Assembly: GCA_039090855.1 (NCBI GenBank) | Contig: CM077011.1 | Span: 23,995,001 to 24,059,000, forward strand | DNA from: Macrothele yani | Lineage: Eukaryota > Arthropoda > Arachnida > Araneae > Macrothelidae | Reading direction: 5' to 3' | DNA length: 64,000 nt | In this document: piece after piece, positions 33,430-44,131 of the stretch | Layout of the letters: each line of letters begins with the position of its first letter | How positions within the stretch are numbered: position 1 is the first letter of the stretch | The notes under the pieces: model-generated | The model's input: the letters and a program-made list of their open reading frames with translations, nothing else | The model's database searches: none | What the model was told of the DNA's origin: nothing | Translations under genes and position numbers: made by a program

Positions 33430-33870
33430 GTAGAATAAATCTCGCTCCTGTGACCTGACCTTTGACCCCATTTTGATGATATTCAACAGAACTGGTAAAG
33501 TATACTTCCGGAACAACATGATAAAGTTTTGTCTCAATCGAAGCATTTTTACGTAAGTTATAACGCTTAACGGCGATGGAATGGATCCCTATTCTATGTC
33601 CTGACCTTTGACCCCATTTCGCCCATTTTCAATAGGGTTCGTCCCCAGGTGGTTCCCTACAACATACTAAAATTACATCGAAATCGAACTATTTTTACGT
33701 AAGTTATGACGCATAAGGGCAATGGAATGAATCCCTCTCCTATGTCGTGATCTTTGACCCCAATAATCCCATTTTCAATACAGTTCGTTTCCAGGGAGTC
33801 TTTTACCACATACTGAAACTTCATCGAAATCGAACAATTTTTACGCGAGTTATCGTGCGGACAGACGGAC
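33430..33870 (+). repeat. 146-bp tandem repeat, three units
   Basis: The landmark TGACCTTTGACCCC occurs at 33456 and 33602, and a one-base variant (TGATCTTTGACCCC) at 33748, exactly 146 bp apart. A second landmark, TTTTTACGTAAGTTAT, also recurs and becomes TTTTTACGCGAGTTAT in the last unit. The last unit ends in CGGACAGACGGACGGAC. Interspersed repeats with similar motifs and tails are common in invertebrates, as far as I recall. No coding function. Confidence 0.88.
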
Positions 33871-34069
33871 GGACAAAGCTGGAACATATACACTTCTTCA
33901 ACCTACGGTTGGAAAGCGTAAAAAAGATGAAGGTAATCAGTACTAATTTTGAATAAAAACAAGTGAAAAACAAAAAAGGAATGGGATTGCAAGTTCCTTT
34001 GTAAATTTTCAGGGCTTGTATTCCGAGTTTTTTTTTCCTTATACTGTACCAATAAAGTAGGTGTTTGAT

Positions 34070-34185
34070 CCATTCTCTTCTATGTCACTCCAAGATGATT
34101 TCGAATTCCTTCCACATATCTCCCACGTGGCTTTCCCTGCGTTTTTTCTCATCCTTTGGTATTCAGTCTAACATTTCAGTTCAGT
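34070..34185 (-). mobile_element. RTE-type LINE, old 3' fragment F
   Basis: The complement matches, with many changes, the RTE 3' coding region just before the stop (block corresponding to RRRPHGRWVDEIRK; plus-strand landmarks TTTCGAATTCCTTCCAC and TTGGTATTCAGTCTAACATT). It is clearly more diverged than the other copies. Confidence 0.7.
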
Positions 34186-34733
34186 AAAGTTGTCAGATGA
34201 TCTTACGATACGCAGATCAGCCAAACCTTTAAAACTACCTCTGTTTTATGCAAATAACTGCGCGTGCAACCAATCAACCTGATGCATTATGTCCAGCGAA
34301 AACTAGTCAATCATAAACTGTGTATGAATTGAACGAAGGTGACTAATACTTGTTAGTTGGAAATTATAGCTAGCAAAATAATAAGTGAGATCTGCTATAA
34401 GCAAAAAATTTAAAAAATGTAGAAATTAAAGTAACTGCCAAAATTTAAAATTTCACCTGTTGCATGTTACATCAGATAGATGTGCCAGTTCTTGCTTTTT
34501 TGTACTCATCGTAATTCTTGTTTTAAATGTTGCTCAACGTCCAACTTCCTCTGAAGCGATGTTTAATATGCTTGCAAAATAGATCTCCTAAACAGAGATT
34601 AGTGATTCAAAGGTAGCGAGAGGGGGGAATAAAAAGACAGCATTTGCCCAGGAGGTGTATATTTGGCAAGCTTGGGCTGGTAAGGTACTAAAAAATCAAC
34701 GGAAACATTCTTATCTACCAGCAAACGGATATA
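34186..34733. other. Intergenic, no gene recognised
   Basis: No recognisable features. Confidence 0.4.
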
Positions 34734-36146
34734 CACTGACGGAAAAAAATCCCAACACCACGAAAAAATAGTTGTAGAGGAATGAAATGACGGCAATACA
34801 TTCGTATAGGTAACATATTTAATCGATAAAGGTTTGAAGATCACAGCTTAATGTAAGCGCGAGAAGAGCCATTTTAAATGTGAAATGCTGGTACATTAAT
34901 AACCGGTGTAACCGCCAGAATGTTGAATGCAAGCACGCAAACGTTCATGCATTGTGTCGTACAGGTGCTGGATGTCAGTTTGTGGGATGAAGTTCGATGC
35001 CTGTTGCACTTGGTCGGTCAATACAGGGACGGTTAATGCTGGTTGGGGTTGTCGTCCAATGATTTCCTATACGTGCTCGATTGGTGAAAGATCTGGTGAT
35101 CTAGCTGGCCACGGCAACATGTCGACACTCTGTAGAGCATGTTGGGTTACAACAGCGGTATGCGGGCGAGCGTTATCCTGTTGGAAAACACCCCCTGGAA
35201 TGTTGTTCATGAATGGCAGCACAACAGGTTGAAACACCAGACCGACGCACAACTGTGCTGTCAGGGTGCGTGGGATAACCTCGAGAGTGTTCCTGCTGTC
35301 ATAGGAAATTTCTCCCCAGACCATAACTCCAGGTGTAGGTCCAGTGTATCTCGGCCGCAGACAGGTTGGTTGCAGGCGCTCACCTGCCCTCCTTCTAACC
35401 AGCACACGGCCATCACTGGCACCCAGGCAGAACCGGCTTTCATTAGAAAACACAACAGATCTCCACTCCGTCCTCCAATGAGCTCTAGCTTAACACCACT
35501 GGCGTCGCAAACGGCAGTGGTTTGGAGTAAGTGGAATGCACGCTACAGGGCGTCTGGCTCGGAGCTGTCCTTCAAGTAACCGATTTGTAACAGTTCGTTG
35601 TGTCACTGTGGTGGCAACTGCAGCTCGAATTGCTGCCGCAGACGCGGTACGATGAGCTACGGCCATACGCCGTACACGGCGGTCTTCTCTCTCAGTAGTA
35701 CCACGTGGCCGGCCGGAACCCGGTCTTCTTGAGGCAGTACCTTCCCTTGACCACCGCTGCCAACAATCATGCACAGTGGCTACATTCCTGCCAAGTCGCT
35801 CTGCAATATTGCGGAAAGAAAATCCACCTTCTCGTAGCCCTATTACACAACCTCGTTCAAACTCCGTGAGCTGTTGATAATGGCTTCTTCGTCTTCTTAA
35901 AGGCATTCTTGACTAACATCAACACCCTACGTCGAATCTCAACGATAACTAACGCTCACGAACGTTACAGCGCGGATTTACATCAAACCTGCTTTGCATG
36001 TTCCGAGGGGCGCTACTAGCGCCACACGTATGCGCCGAGCGCAAAATTTGCATAGACGTCATCATACAGATGTACTCTCACCGCCTACCAACTGTCGTTT
36101 ATGTAACACAATCCCTTCTTGGTGTTGGGATTTTTTTCCGTCAGTG
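34734..36146 (-). mobile_element. Tc1-like transposon C, copy 1, complete ends
   Basis: The left end begins CACTGACGGAAAAAAATCCC; the right end, reverse-complemented, begins the same way (CACTGACGGAAAAAAATCCC), then AACACCA. TA flanks at 34732-34733 and 36147-36148. 1413 bp. Closely related to the copy at 44132-45558. Confidence 0.95.
34896..35906 (-). pseudogene. Tc1 transposase C1 (32-residue D-E spacing), broken
   Basis: The ATG at 35906 gives MPLRRRRSHYQQLTEFERGC. The first 138 residues are open. CAA has become TAA (position equivalent to residue 139 of copy C2). The catalytic part continues in frame as VMFSNESRFCL, where the first catalytic Asp is Asn, then VFQQDNARPHTAVV (second Asp) and SPDLSPIEHV (Glu). 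A TGG has become TAG right after the Glu motif, and 12 bp are deleted relative to C2. The C-terminus GGYTGY is intact. The number of residues between second Asp and Glu is 32, as in copy C2. Otherwise very similar to C2, so the split is fairly recent. Confidence 0.93.
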
Positions 36147-36390
36147 TATCTCTGCGGGAAAACTACGAGGTGTCATAACACGTAATTTCTTCTTTTCCAG
36201 TGGGAAAAAACTGGGTGGGAATGCCACTGATCATGTTTGCTGATAACCGAGCTGAACTTGGTTACACAATAGTACCCCATTATCCGCGGTCTCGCTTTTC
36301 ACGGTTTCAGTTACCCCGGTCAACCGTTGTCCGAAAATGTTAAATGGAAAATCACAGAAATAAAAAAATCATGTTTTCATATGTTTTCAT

Positions 36391-36640
36391 TAGCGTGATG
36401 AAATTTCGCTAATGAAAGCATATGGGTAGCGTGATGAAATTTCGCTAATGAAAACATATGGGTAGCGTGATGAAATTTCGTTAATGAAAACATATGGGTA
36501 GCGTGATGAAATTTTGTTAATGAAAACATATGGGTAGCGTGATGAAATTTCGTTAATGAAAACATATGGGTAGCGTGATGAAATTTTGCTAATGAAAACA
36601 TATGGGTAGCGTGATGAAATTTCGTGCAGTCTCGCTCTGT
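36391..36640 (+). repeat. 36-bp minisatellite in the Tigger leader, ~7 units
   Basis: Unit TAGCGTGATGAAATTTCGTT followed by AATGAAAACATATGGG; units start at 36391, 36427, 36463, 36499, 36535 and 36571, with a partial at 36607, exactly 36 apart. A single TAGCGTGATGAAAT motif is expected in the parent Tigger leader, so this is local amplification. The 12-residue peptide repeat on the minus strand (FHHATHMFSLTK) is an artefact. Confidence 0.93.
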
Positions 36641-36781
36641 TCCGCCCGGGACGTGAATCATCAGCGTATCCACGCTGTATGCGCTACTTGCCCGTTGGTC
36701 ACTAGTTGTCGTCTCTTTTATCAGATCGGCTGTCGCCGTAACGCAGTACTTGTGCTCAAATATAATTTATTTTATTTAACA

Positions 36782-37240
36782 ATGACCGCAAAGCTCAAGA
36801 CAGGTGGTGCTCTCAACTTAGATATGCCAAAATGAAGCCCTGAAGTGCTTCCTTTAAGTTAAAAGGTGAAAGTTCTCTACCAGCCAGGCGGAGCAGGGGT
36901 CTAAATGCTGACTTCTGAACATTCGTCCGAGATGGGTACGGATTAGAATCAAGGTGTGGCATGGATTTTGTGTTTATCTTACGCCACTGGCTCTCTCCCT
37001 ATCCTAGAACCAGTGGCCCTAAAGTAGGGGTGGAAGACTGCTTATAGACCATTGAGTTGCATAAGGTGGTCGTTAAACACTCCAAACAAAATAAAAAAAG
37101 TGAAAGTTTTCAACCTAATAAGGGAAGAAAAATAATCGTATGTTGAGGTTGCTAAGATCTACAGTAAAAACCAATCTTCTATCCTTAAGATTGTGGAGAA
37201 GAACAAAAATTCGTACTCGTCCCAATTTCATATAAATTTT
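36782..37240 (+). pseudogene. pogo/Tigger transposase, N-terminal stub interrupted by SINE
   Basis: The ATG at 36782 gives MTAKLKTGGALNLDMPK, then a stop, SPEVLPLS, a stop, KVKVL, at which point the SINE interrupts. After the SINE the frame resumes as KVFNLIREEK, a stop, SYVEVAKIYSKNQSSILKIV and EKNK. This is the pipsqueak-type DNA-binding helix-turn-helix at the N-terminus of pogo transposases. The CENP-B-like second domain and DDE core are absent. There are multiple stops. Confidence 0.82.
36878..37099 (+). mobile_element. tRNA-derived SINE inside the Tigger element
   Basis: Flanked by GTGAAAGTTCTC (36866-36877) and GTGAAAGTTTTC (37100-37111), an 11 of 12 target duplication that is itself Tigger coding sequence. 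The head reads CAGGCGGAGCAGGGGTCTAA. The core (CTAGAACCAGTGGCCCTAAA, AGACTGCTTATAGACCATTG) matches the SINE at 19220-19435. It ends in an A-rich tail (AAACAAAATAAAAAAA). Confidence 0.9.
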
Positions 37241-37446
37241 ATTACAGTAATTGTTGTAACTGTTCCATTTTATTATTTATGATTGTTGCTTATCTCAAAT
37301 TGTGCCTAATTTAGGAATTTAACTTTATCATAGAAATATATTTAAAGGAAAAAGCATAGTAAAAATAGGGTTCAGTACTATCCGGGGATGCAGAAATCCG
37401 CTGGGAGTCTTGGAGCGTATCCCCGCGGATAACGTGTAGGTTACTG

Positions 37447-40088
37447 CATGCGGTTTCTCCAAAAATTAAAGTTCGTAATATGCGGTTAAAATAGCAAGGG
37501 AGAAACATTACGAAATTCAAGGGATATATAAAAACTTCGGTTTATAAGGAACTTCGTATTATGCGAGTTCGATATATGCGGGTTCGGCTGTACACACAGA
37601 GAGGAAACTAAGGTTGTAAAGGTGCATCCGAAAATAGTTTAGATATATATGCAGACTTTTTTAATGTAACGTATTTCAGAGGTTTAAAATTCATCATTTA
37701 TTAATCGAGACTACTGTTATTTCCAATAAATGCAACAAGAACTTCTCATTATTTTCGCTCAGTATGTATCACAACACATTTTAAGGGAAAAGTAGAGATA
37801 ATATTTCGTGAGAATCTAAAGGAAACTGGGAGGGTGGCAGAGGAATCACCAAAAATATTTGCACTAATCATGGAGATCTGCTACATTCCGGAAATACCAT
37901 CGTAGGCTGACAGAATTCTTGCCATCAGAGAATGATTTGTCAGAGAGTGCACACTCTAAGAGACTAATGGAAGTGAATAGCGAGCGACTGAGATCAGACA
38001 TCAGAGACAACCAACCAAAGTTCACCGGAGAATTTCCAGAGAAATCGAATGTCCTTCGTAGTTCAGAGGTCAAAAGCGCTTTCAAGATACCTGCATGGTT
38101 AATACAACAGGTGTTTTGAGTTATTCGTCAAACGCTGGCTAAAGCCATTTTTTTTTGTCAGAAATAGAATGCTATCATTTCTCTACGAAACTCTAAATCA
38201 TGAAAAGAAATGGATTTCCTATAATTTGTTTAGCTTAAATATTTTGGGCTTTTCTCTCTCTCGTTTTTGGCAGGCCTTTAAATTCAATCTTGCTTTTGCT
38301 ATCCGTCCCTCTAACTTGAAAAAAAAAATGCGTTGGGAAGTCTGAACTGAAAGAACGATGAGCTTCAGATTTTTTTCCCAATGCACAATGGGGATGGGGG
38401 GGGGGGTAAATGCAGATGCTGTGAAATTAAAGTATATTTTATTCCATATTGTCTCTTCAAAAAATTCAATTGAAAATAATTGTATCTTTCTTGTCAGAAC
38501 TTTTTGCAACGAAGTCCAATTTATACGAGCAATTTCTTCTTTAACAAATGCGCAGTTTTCCCATTAGGTGGCGTAAACGCATATTAAAGGCACCCGATAA
38601 CTCTATTTTTAAATGTACGATTTAAAAACATATTTTTCCGTTGGATGTAATTTGCTGCAAAGAATGTATCCAATACAATTACCAATTTTTCCTAATGCAC
38701 TATTTATTAAGCAGGGTGTCCATAGTTGTGTTTTCGATGTATTTTATTCACTGCCTACGCTCCTTTAGTTGCCATTGAAGAAATGCCTTTTTCCCGTCGA
38801 ATACCGTTGACAAAGAGATTTTGCGCAAGGCTTCTGCTCAAAATACTCGTATTATATATCCTTTCCTTAGGATACGACAATGAATTTTATATTTTCCTTA
38901 ATATCTGTGCTTTTAATTCTTTCGAAAATTATATTCGTGCTCCACAGCGTTCATGGCGAGGAATATTTTGAATCTAATATTTCTTAACGAACAACTTTTT
39001 CGTTCGAGGAAGTATTTCCTTATTTATTTTTATAACATATTTTACGCTGTTTGTGCACATCTACATGACCAATCAAAAACGAATTCTTTTTCAGTTACTT
39101 GCCGGGTAAATCGAAAAAAATGTCCGCGTATTTTCTGCTAAAAGTACTGGCAAATTTCCAAGCCAAGCGCGCAAATGTATAAGCTGTTTTCTTCGAAATC
39201 GCATCCAGAATTGGAAAAGGGTCAGAAATTGGACCTTGACCTGAGCGTCACATAATTGGACCCGACCCGGACAAATCTACATTGTACTTTAGTGTAATAA
39301 AAAGGGGTGGACATCCGAAGTGGACGTACGTTTGCAAGCAGAAATGCACACCAATGCCACCTGGCGGAAGAGTTATGCATTGCGGAGAATCTAAGAACCT
39401 ATGAAATTGTTCCACGTTGTGAATTTCTTCAGATGTTGAGCGAATTTTTGAAATCGGACTTTTTGCAGATGCAATCAAAGATGGAAACCGATCACGGGTC
39501 AACCGGATCAAACCGGTCGGGTCAAGGTATTACTGACCGGATTCAACAAGGTTTTATTTCCGTTTTATTTTTGAAAAGCAAAAAAAAAGTAGGAAATAGT
39601 AACACTATACTATTGATCGATTTATGGCAGAAGAAATAGACACATTGGCGTTTCCAAGCTTTCGCACATCAACCAGATGGCTTTTTCAAGGAAATTAGAC
39701 AAAAACTGCAAACAGAATAATAGAACGCTTTAACAATTTAAACGCGGGAACCTGAGTTGACAATAAATGGATACGACGTTTTATTCGTCTAAAGATACGA
39801 GGCATCACATCGGTTGTGCACTCGGTATCCTGGTAGAAAAAAGGTGTTACTTGAAGAAATGGTTCCAAATTCGTGGCTACTCGAGTGAGACGCTATCATT
39901 GCAAGTATCGCTGTTGGTAATGATCTCCAACGTTTCTCGAATGGCTGTGCATTTAGGAGTATAGTAGGTAGCTAATTTTTTTATATCATCCCTCATAGGA
40001 GTATTTGATACTCCTCTGTGGGATGAAAACTCTATCATCCAGTTCGAAAATTCTGTATCGGACACCGTCGCTGGTGATAGATATTTTA
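37447..40088. other. Intergenic, no gene recognised
   Basis: 2.6 kb with no recognised gene. A G-rich run of about 17 bases lies near 38390-38406. Around 39215-39540 GACCCGACCCGG/CCGGTCGGGTC motifs occur in opposite orientations and might be ends of another small DNA element, but no clean inverted ends or target duplication could be shown. Open frames at 37919-38119, 38726-38971 and 39307-39639 lack family motifs. Confidence 0.4.
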
Positions 40089-40336
40089 CACTGGCATACA
40101 AAAATTAAGGACGAGACGGTTTTTCGAATGTAACGTCGTGCAGAAGTGCTCCACATCTACCTAAATCATACCATAAGATCCCCAAGATGTAAGAATATGG
40201 GACAAGTGAGGAAAAGCGTCCAAACAAGGAATCCAAAGGATACAACGACACTTTATTGAAAAGGTAGCTTCGAGCACAACTGGACAGAAGACAGAAACGT
40301 CCATGAGACAGGCTGCTGCCAAGAAAAATCCAGTCT

Positions 40337-41425
40337 TTAGTAGGGGATATGATCACCCCTGACGGCGTAGCAGGATTTACAACGTCTGTCCATGCTGAGA
40401 ACGAGGTTGTCTAGGAGCTGTTGAGGCATCGCGGCCCATTCCTATCGTAGCGCCAATCGCAGCTGCGGAATCGTTGCTGGCAGCTAGTGACGTGCTGCCA
40501 AGCGTCTCCTGAGAAGGTTCCACAAGTGTTCGATTGTATTTAGGTCAAGGAACCTTTCGGGCCAATCCATGCGTTGAATATCTTCACTTCCCAACAGCTC
40601 TGCGACAGCCACTGTACGATGAGGTGTAGCGTTATCGTCTATGAAGAAAAACGCAGGACCCACAGCACCTCTAAGCAAACGCACGTGAGGCAGGAGAATA
40701 TCGGTACAACAGCGGACACCAGTGACTGAACCTCCTTAGAAGATGTGGAGGTCAGTGCGGCTACCAAGCATGGTACCGCCCCAAACGAGAACGTCTCCAC
40801 CTCCAAATCGGTAGCTTTCGATGATGTTGCAGGTGTGATTACGTGTTCCCTGCTCTCTCCAGATGTGTATACGTCCAGAATCGCTCGTCAGACTAAATCG
40901 GCTCTCATCCGTAAAGAGAACTCGACCCCATTGCTGATGTGTCCAGTTCTTGTGTTCCTGGCAACACACAAGCCGCCGTCTCTGATGAGGAGGCGTTAAT
41001 GGCACACACCGTACTTGGTCGTCGTGCAAATAGTCCACCTTTGTGCAGCCTCCTGGCCACGGTAAAACGCGATAACGGACGTCCAGCTGTCTGTTGCATG
41101 TGCTTTGCGATTTCTCCCGCTGTCCCGTTCTCCTTCCACTTCTCAATACTGCTTTTCGGCTTGTAGGCACCATTTGCGGACGACCGGTAAATAGGACAAT
41201 ATACCGGTCGTCCGCCGCCGTGGTTGCTCGTAGACGACCACTGCTAAACTCTCGGATAGCTGTTCCTGTCGTTTGAAATGCTCTCCAAGCTCGTGAAACG
41301 ATGCTGTGAGCGATCCCGAATTCCTCGGCCACACTAGTCACACTTTGACCTTCTTCCAACTTCTCAATGAGGCGACCTCGGGTAGCATCATCCAGATGTC
41401 GTCTACTGGATTGCCTGTTGGCCAT
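40337..41425 (-). pseudogene. Tc1/Tcb-like transposase B2, broken, with foreign insert
   Basis: The ATG at 41425 gives MANRQSSRRHLDDATRGRLI, then SVTSVAEEFGIAHSIVSRAW. After DDRYIVL the reading enters a non-transposase stretch (the 41120-41215 insert) and later resumes in another frame as SRFTVARRLHKGGLFARRP. The catalytic region gives GRVLFTDESRFSL (first Asp), FFFIDDNATPHRTVAV (second Asp) and DLNTIEHLWN (Glu, 34 residues on). The C-terminus PQQLLDNLVLSMDRRC ends in GDHIPY with stop at 40337. Frameshifts and the insert inactivate it, while catalytic residues are preserved. Copy B1 lacks the insert. Confidence 0.92.
41120..41215 (+). repeat. LINE-derived 58-bp patch plus 14-bp fold-back within Tc1 copy B2
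   Basis: 41120-41177 matches 46940-46997 in inverted orientation at 55 of 58 positions; that source lies in the C-terminal zinc-finger region of the LINE ORF2 remnant (both encode CPVLLPLLNTA). It is immediately followed by GCGGACGACCGGTA (41176-41189), the exact inverse of TACCGGTCGTCCGC at 41202-41215, which belongs to the transposase. The related copy B1 has only TCTGTCTCTTCTCGTTTGA-like sequence here. Confidence 0.93.
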
Positions 41426-41683
41426 ATCACACGGTGGCAGCAACTAGACGTCGTTCAAATCGATGTACACCGTACAATAGCTTTCACGGAATTGCTGAGC
41501 GTACAGCGCCCGTGTGCTTCATACCCTTCGAACACTTCCCCCCCGTCATACTGCATATATGCACATCCCCTACCGTACGGACCCTAGTCTATCTCCTGAG
41601 TGGTCTTTCGGTCCGTTTTGCCTGCTCGTTCCGCTGTTATACTAATTTCTCCTCTTCGTCCTTAATTTTTGCACACCAGTGTA

Positions 41684-42381
41684 TATATAAATTCGAATTT
41701 TTCTCGACGTCCAATTTTGCTATAAGAGGCTTAAGCGCGTATTTCTACTTTCAGTACAGTTATAGTTGTATTTTAAAGTGTAAACAGCCAATTGAAGTAC
41801 AGTTTTTGCCGTCTTACATCGCTCTTTAGAAAAGCATTTTATTCTCATTTCTTGACCCACATACACAATGTAGCTGTCACGAAGCGCAATGTATAATCTG
41901 CTTTTCCAGATTTCTCTGCTTCTAAAAGTCTAATTTGAAAACATTGTTGTAACAGACGGTAGCATTCGCTTTGTGGAACACTTTGGTTATAGTCTTGGAT
42001 TTCCTACGACGCACATTTATGACTGTAGGTACTGTTAACGTTCATTTATGTTTGCAATTATTTATTCTTCTAACAATCTTATTGAAAAATCATTTTACGA
42101 ACAAGAAAACATTTTTACAGTGTGTCATGTAGAAATTAATTCTTTCTTAAAAATTAATTTGTACGTACCACGTAGTTAGCCTGTGGGTGTCGTGTCTGGA
42201 ATAAGTTTGAAATTGGCTGAGGAAATGAAAATCTCTCAATGAGGTATTAAAAAAGTCACCGTTTTTCGAACGACTATGTTTTAAAGTATTGTGTTGGATA
42301 AAAAGGAATTGCGTTTTTCCATGTGTAAATAAAAGGCGAATTTTGAATGGGAATCAAAAACTTTTATAAACAACATATTGT
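41684..42381. other. Intergenic, no gene recognised
   Basis: A+T-rich spacer between two elements; the mariner TIRs were not identified. Confidence 0.4.
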
Positions 42382-43298
42382 TCATTTTGTTTGATGACCC
42401 ATTGCCATCTCGCAAGCAAGTTCATGATTCACCGCTCGAAAAAGGTTTTTGTGTTTTTCGGCAAAAAACAGTTCCAAGAATGATTTGATAGTCTCATCAG
42501 CAGTGAAGATTTTAATATTCAAGGCGTTTTGCAACGAACGAAACAATTGATAGTCTGACGGTGCCAGGTCTGGTAAATATGGTGGATGTGGTAACACATC
42601 CCATCTAAGCTGCAAAAAGTTTTGACGAGTTACAAATTTGAATGTGATCTTGCGTTATCCTGGTGAAACACCAATTCTGGACGCTTCTGTTTGACTGCAT
42701 CACTTAATTTATCCAGCTGACGCTAGTACACGTCCGAATTAATGGTTTGGCTTTTTGGAAGTAATTTAAAACATACAATGCCTTTGAAATCGCACCAGAC
42801 TGACAGCATTACTTTCCTTCGAAGCATATCTGCTTCTGAAGGGCTTTGAGCAGGTTCATCACGTTTGTTCCACGATCTTTTTCATTCGACACTGTTGTAC
42901 ACGATCCATTTGTACCGACGTATCGAGCTTACTAACCTATCCCAGTTGCTTTTATTTGTTTTCTAAGAATCTGAATATATCGAAATCGAGCGTTTCAACG
43001 CTCGATTTCGATATGTTCATATTCTAAAGAATCTTTCGTGTCGTTAAACACCGACTGGATTCGATCAATGTCTTTATTTTGTCATCATCAACTTCGACTT
43101 GCCTTCCTGAGTGTGGTGCATTTTTCACGTTAACATCTCCAGACCGAAATTTCGCAAACCAATTCTGACACTGCCGTAGGTTTAAGACGTCTTCACCATA
43201 CACATCACACAACCTTTTATGAGTATGCACAGCGTTTTGTTTCCTTTTCGGAAGTAATACAGAAAAACATGACGAAAATGTTCCTTTTGATTGTCCAT
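42382..43298 (-). pseudogene. mariner transposase relic (SETMAR/Hsmar-like lineage)
   Basis: The ATG at 43298 gives MDNQKEHFRHVFLYYFRKGN. A frameshift follows, then LCDVYGEDVLNLRQCQNWFA, KFRSGDVNVKNAPHSGRQVE and VDDDKIKTLIESSRCLTTRK, the paired helix-turn-helix. A large middle part is missing or scrambled, including a perfect hairpin. The end retains KRPELVFHQDNARSH (second Asp), a frameshift, then WDVLPHPPYLPDLAPSDYQL (third Asp), and stops at 42382. At 917 bp it is shorter than the ~1035 bp normal for mariner coding sequences. The region with the first catalytic Asp is not recognisable. Confidence 0.87.
42977..43014. repeat. Perfect 18-bp palindrome with 2-base spacer
   Basis: ATATCGAAATCGAGCGTT (42977-42994), then TC, then its exact complement AACGCTCGATTTCGATAT (42997-43014); partial pairing continues outward. 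It sits inside the mariner relic where coding sequence is expected. Confidence 0.93.
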
Positions 43299-43759
43299 TT
43301 TAAAATCAACGCCAAGCAAACACTTATTAACGAAACCGTGCACTTTCAGTTCCTAAAACAAACTTGAACTGTCAGCTGTCACGTTACGTTATGCACTTGC
43401 GGTTTCAAACAACGTTAGTTACATTTTTAAGACATGTGTCGCCATCTATGTGCGAAAAACGCAATTATTTTTTGGCCATTTCAACAATATACTTGAATGG
43501 CGAAAACATAAGGGGACACATGCGTACCACAAATGGCAAAATAAATTACAAAACAATGAGCGATACTGATGAAAAATTACAGGTGAATGGGATACGACAA
43601 TCAACTAAGGATGACAAAATGTTAAAATCAGTAGTAAGGAGCAATACATGCTTGAGGAAGAAGATGCACAAGCAATAGTAATGATTAGTCATGGAGCATC
43701 TACATTGTATACACAAGGCAGAATTAAAGTACATGTATATGGTTAAGACGTAGGCTAAA
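43299..43759. other. Intergenic, no gene recognised
   Basis: The plus-strand frame at 43364-43678 has no family motif. Confidence 0.4.
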
Positions 43760-44131
43760 TTGATCACAAAAGACTATCGGCACTCCCGTAAATCCCGGAG
43801 AGCACACTGCAAACAATATTAACATCACAATTGAGTATTTGGGTAAACATAACCATTCTGCATGATAAATGATAACTGCTAGGCAAACATTTCACCGAGA
43901 CAATGCATAAACTCATAAGGCATTCACGGGCATCACAGCAGTGGTCACAAAGGCCAAAGAAAGCACTACAAAACAAGTACAATGCGAAACGAAATCGCGA
44001 GCACGAAGTCCCGGACCTCAGCCAAAGAGCTGGGGAATCGCATGCAGTATGATACATTTAAACATCAGGAGATTACAGCATGCAGTGACGTTCACAGTGA
44101 AAGCAGGGCACAAAACGACAAGTAAATATAC

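Larger units (their letters stand above)
36270..37446 (+). mobile_element. pogo/Tigger element, internally deleted, with SINE and minisatellite
   Basis: The left end AGTACCCCATTATCCGCGG and right end CCCCGCGGATAACGTGTAGG then TTACTG form degraded inverted ends. A pogo-type reading frame begins at 36782. The left leader, gene start and 3' terminus resemble, from memory, mammalian Tigger-family elements. Most of the transposase is missing, so this is a deletion derivative. It was later split by a SINE (36878-37099) and its leader has expanded into a 36-bp minisatellite (36391-36640). Confidence 0.8.
40089..41681 (-). mobile_element. Tc1-like transposon B, copy 2, complete ends
   Basis: The left end begins CACTGGCATACAAAAATTAA; the right end, reverse-complemented, begins CACTGGTGTGCAAAAATTAA. 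TA flanks at 40087-40088 and 41682-41683. 1593 bp, longer than the family norm partly because of a foreign patch at 41120-41215. Confidence 0.95.

Noticed and set aside
36391..36640. CRISPR-like array of 36-bp units
   Set aside because: Units are contiguous without variable spacers and sit inside a Tigger leader in an animal genome; this is a minisatellite.
39215..39540. Second hAT-like MITE suggested by opposed GACCCGACCCGG motifs
   Set aside because: No matching inverted ends or 8-bp duplication could be identified.
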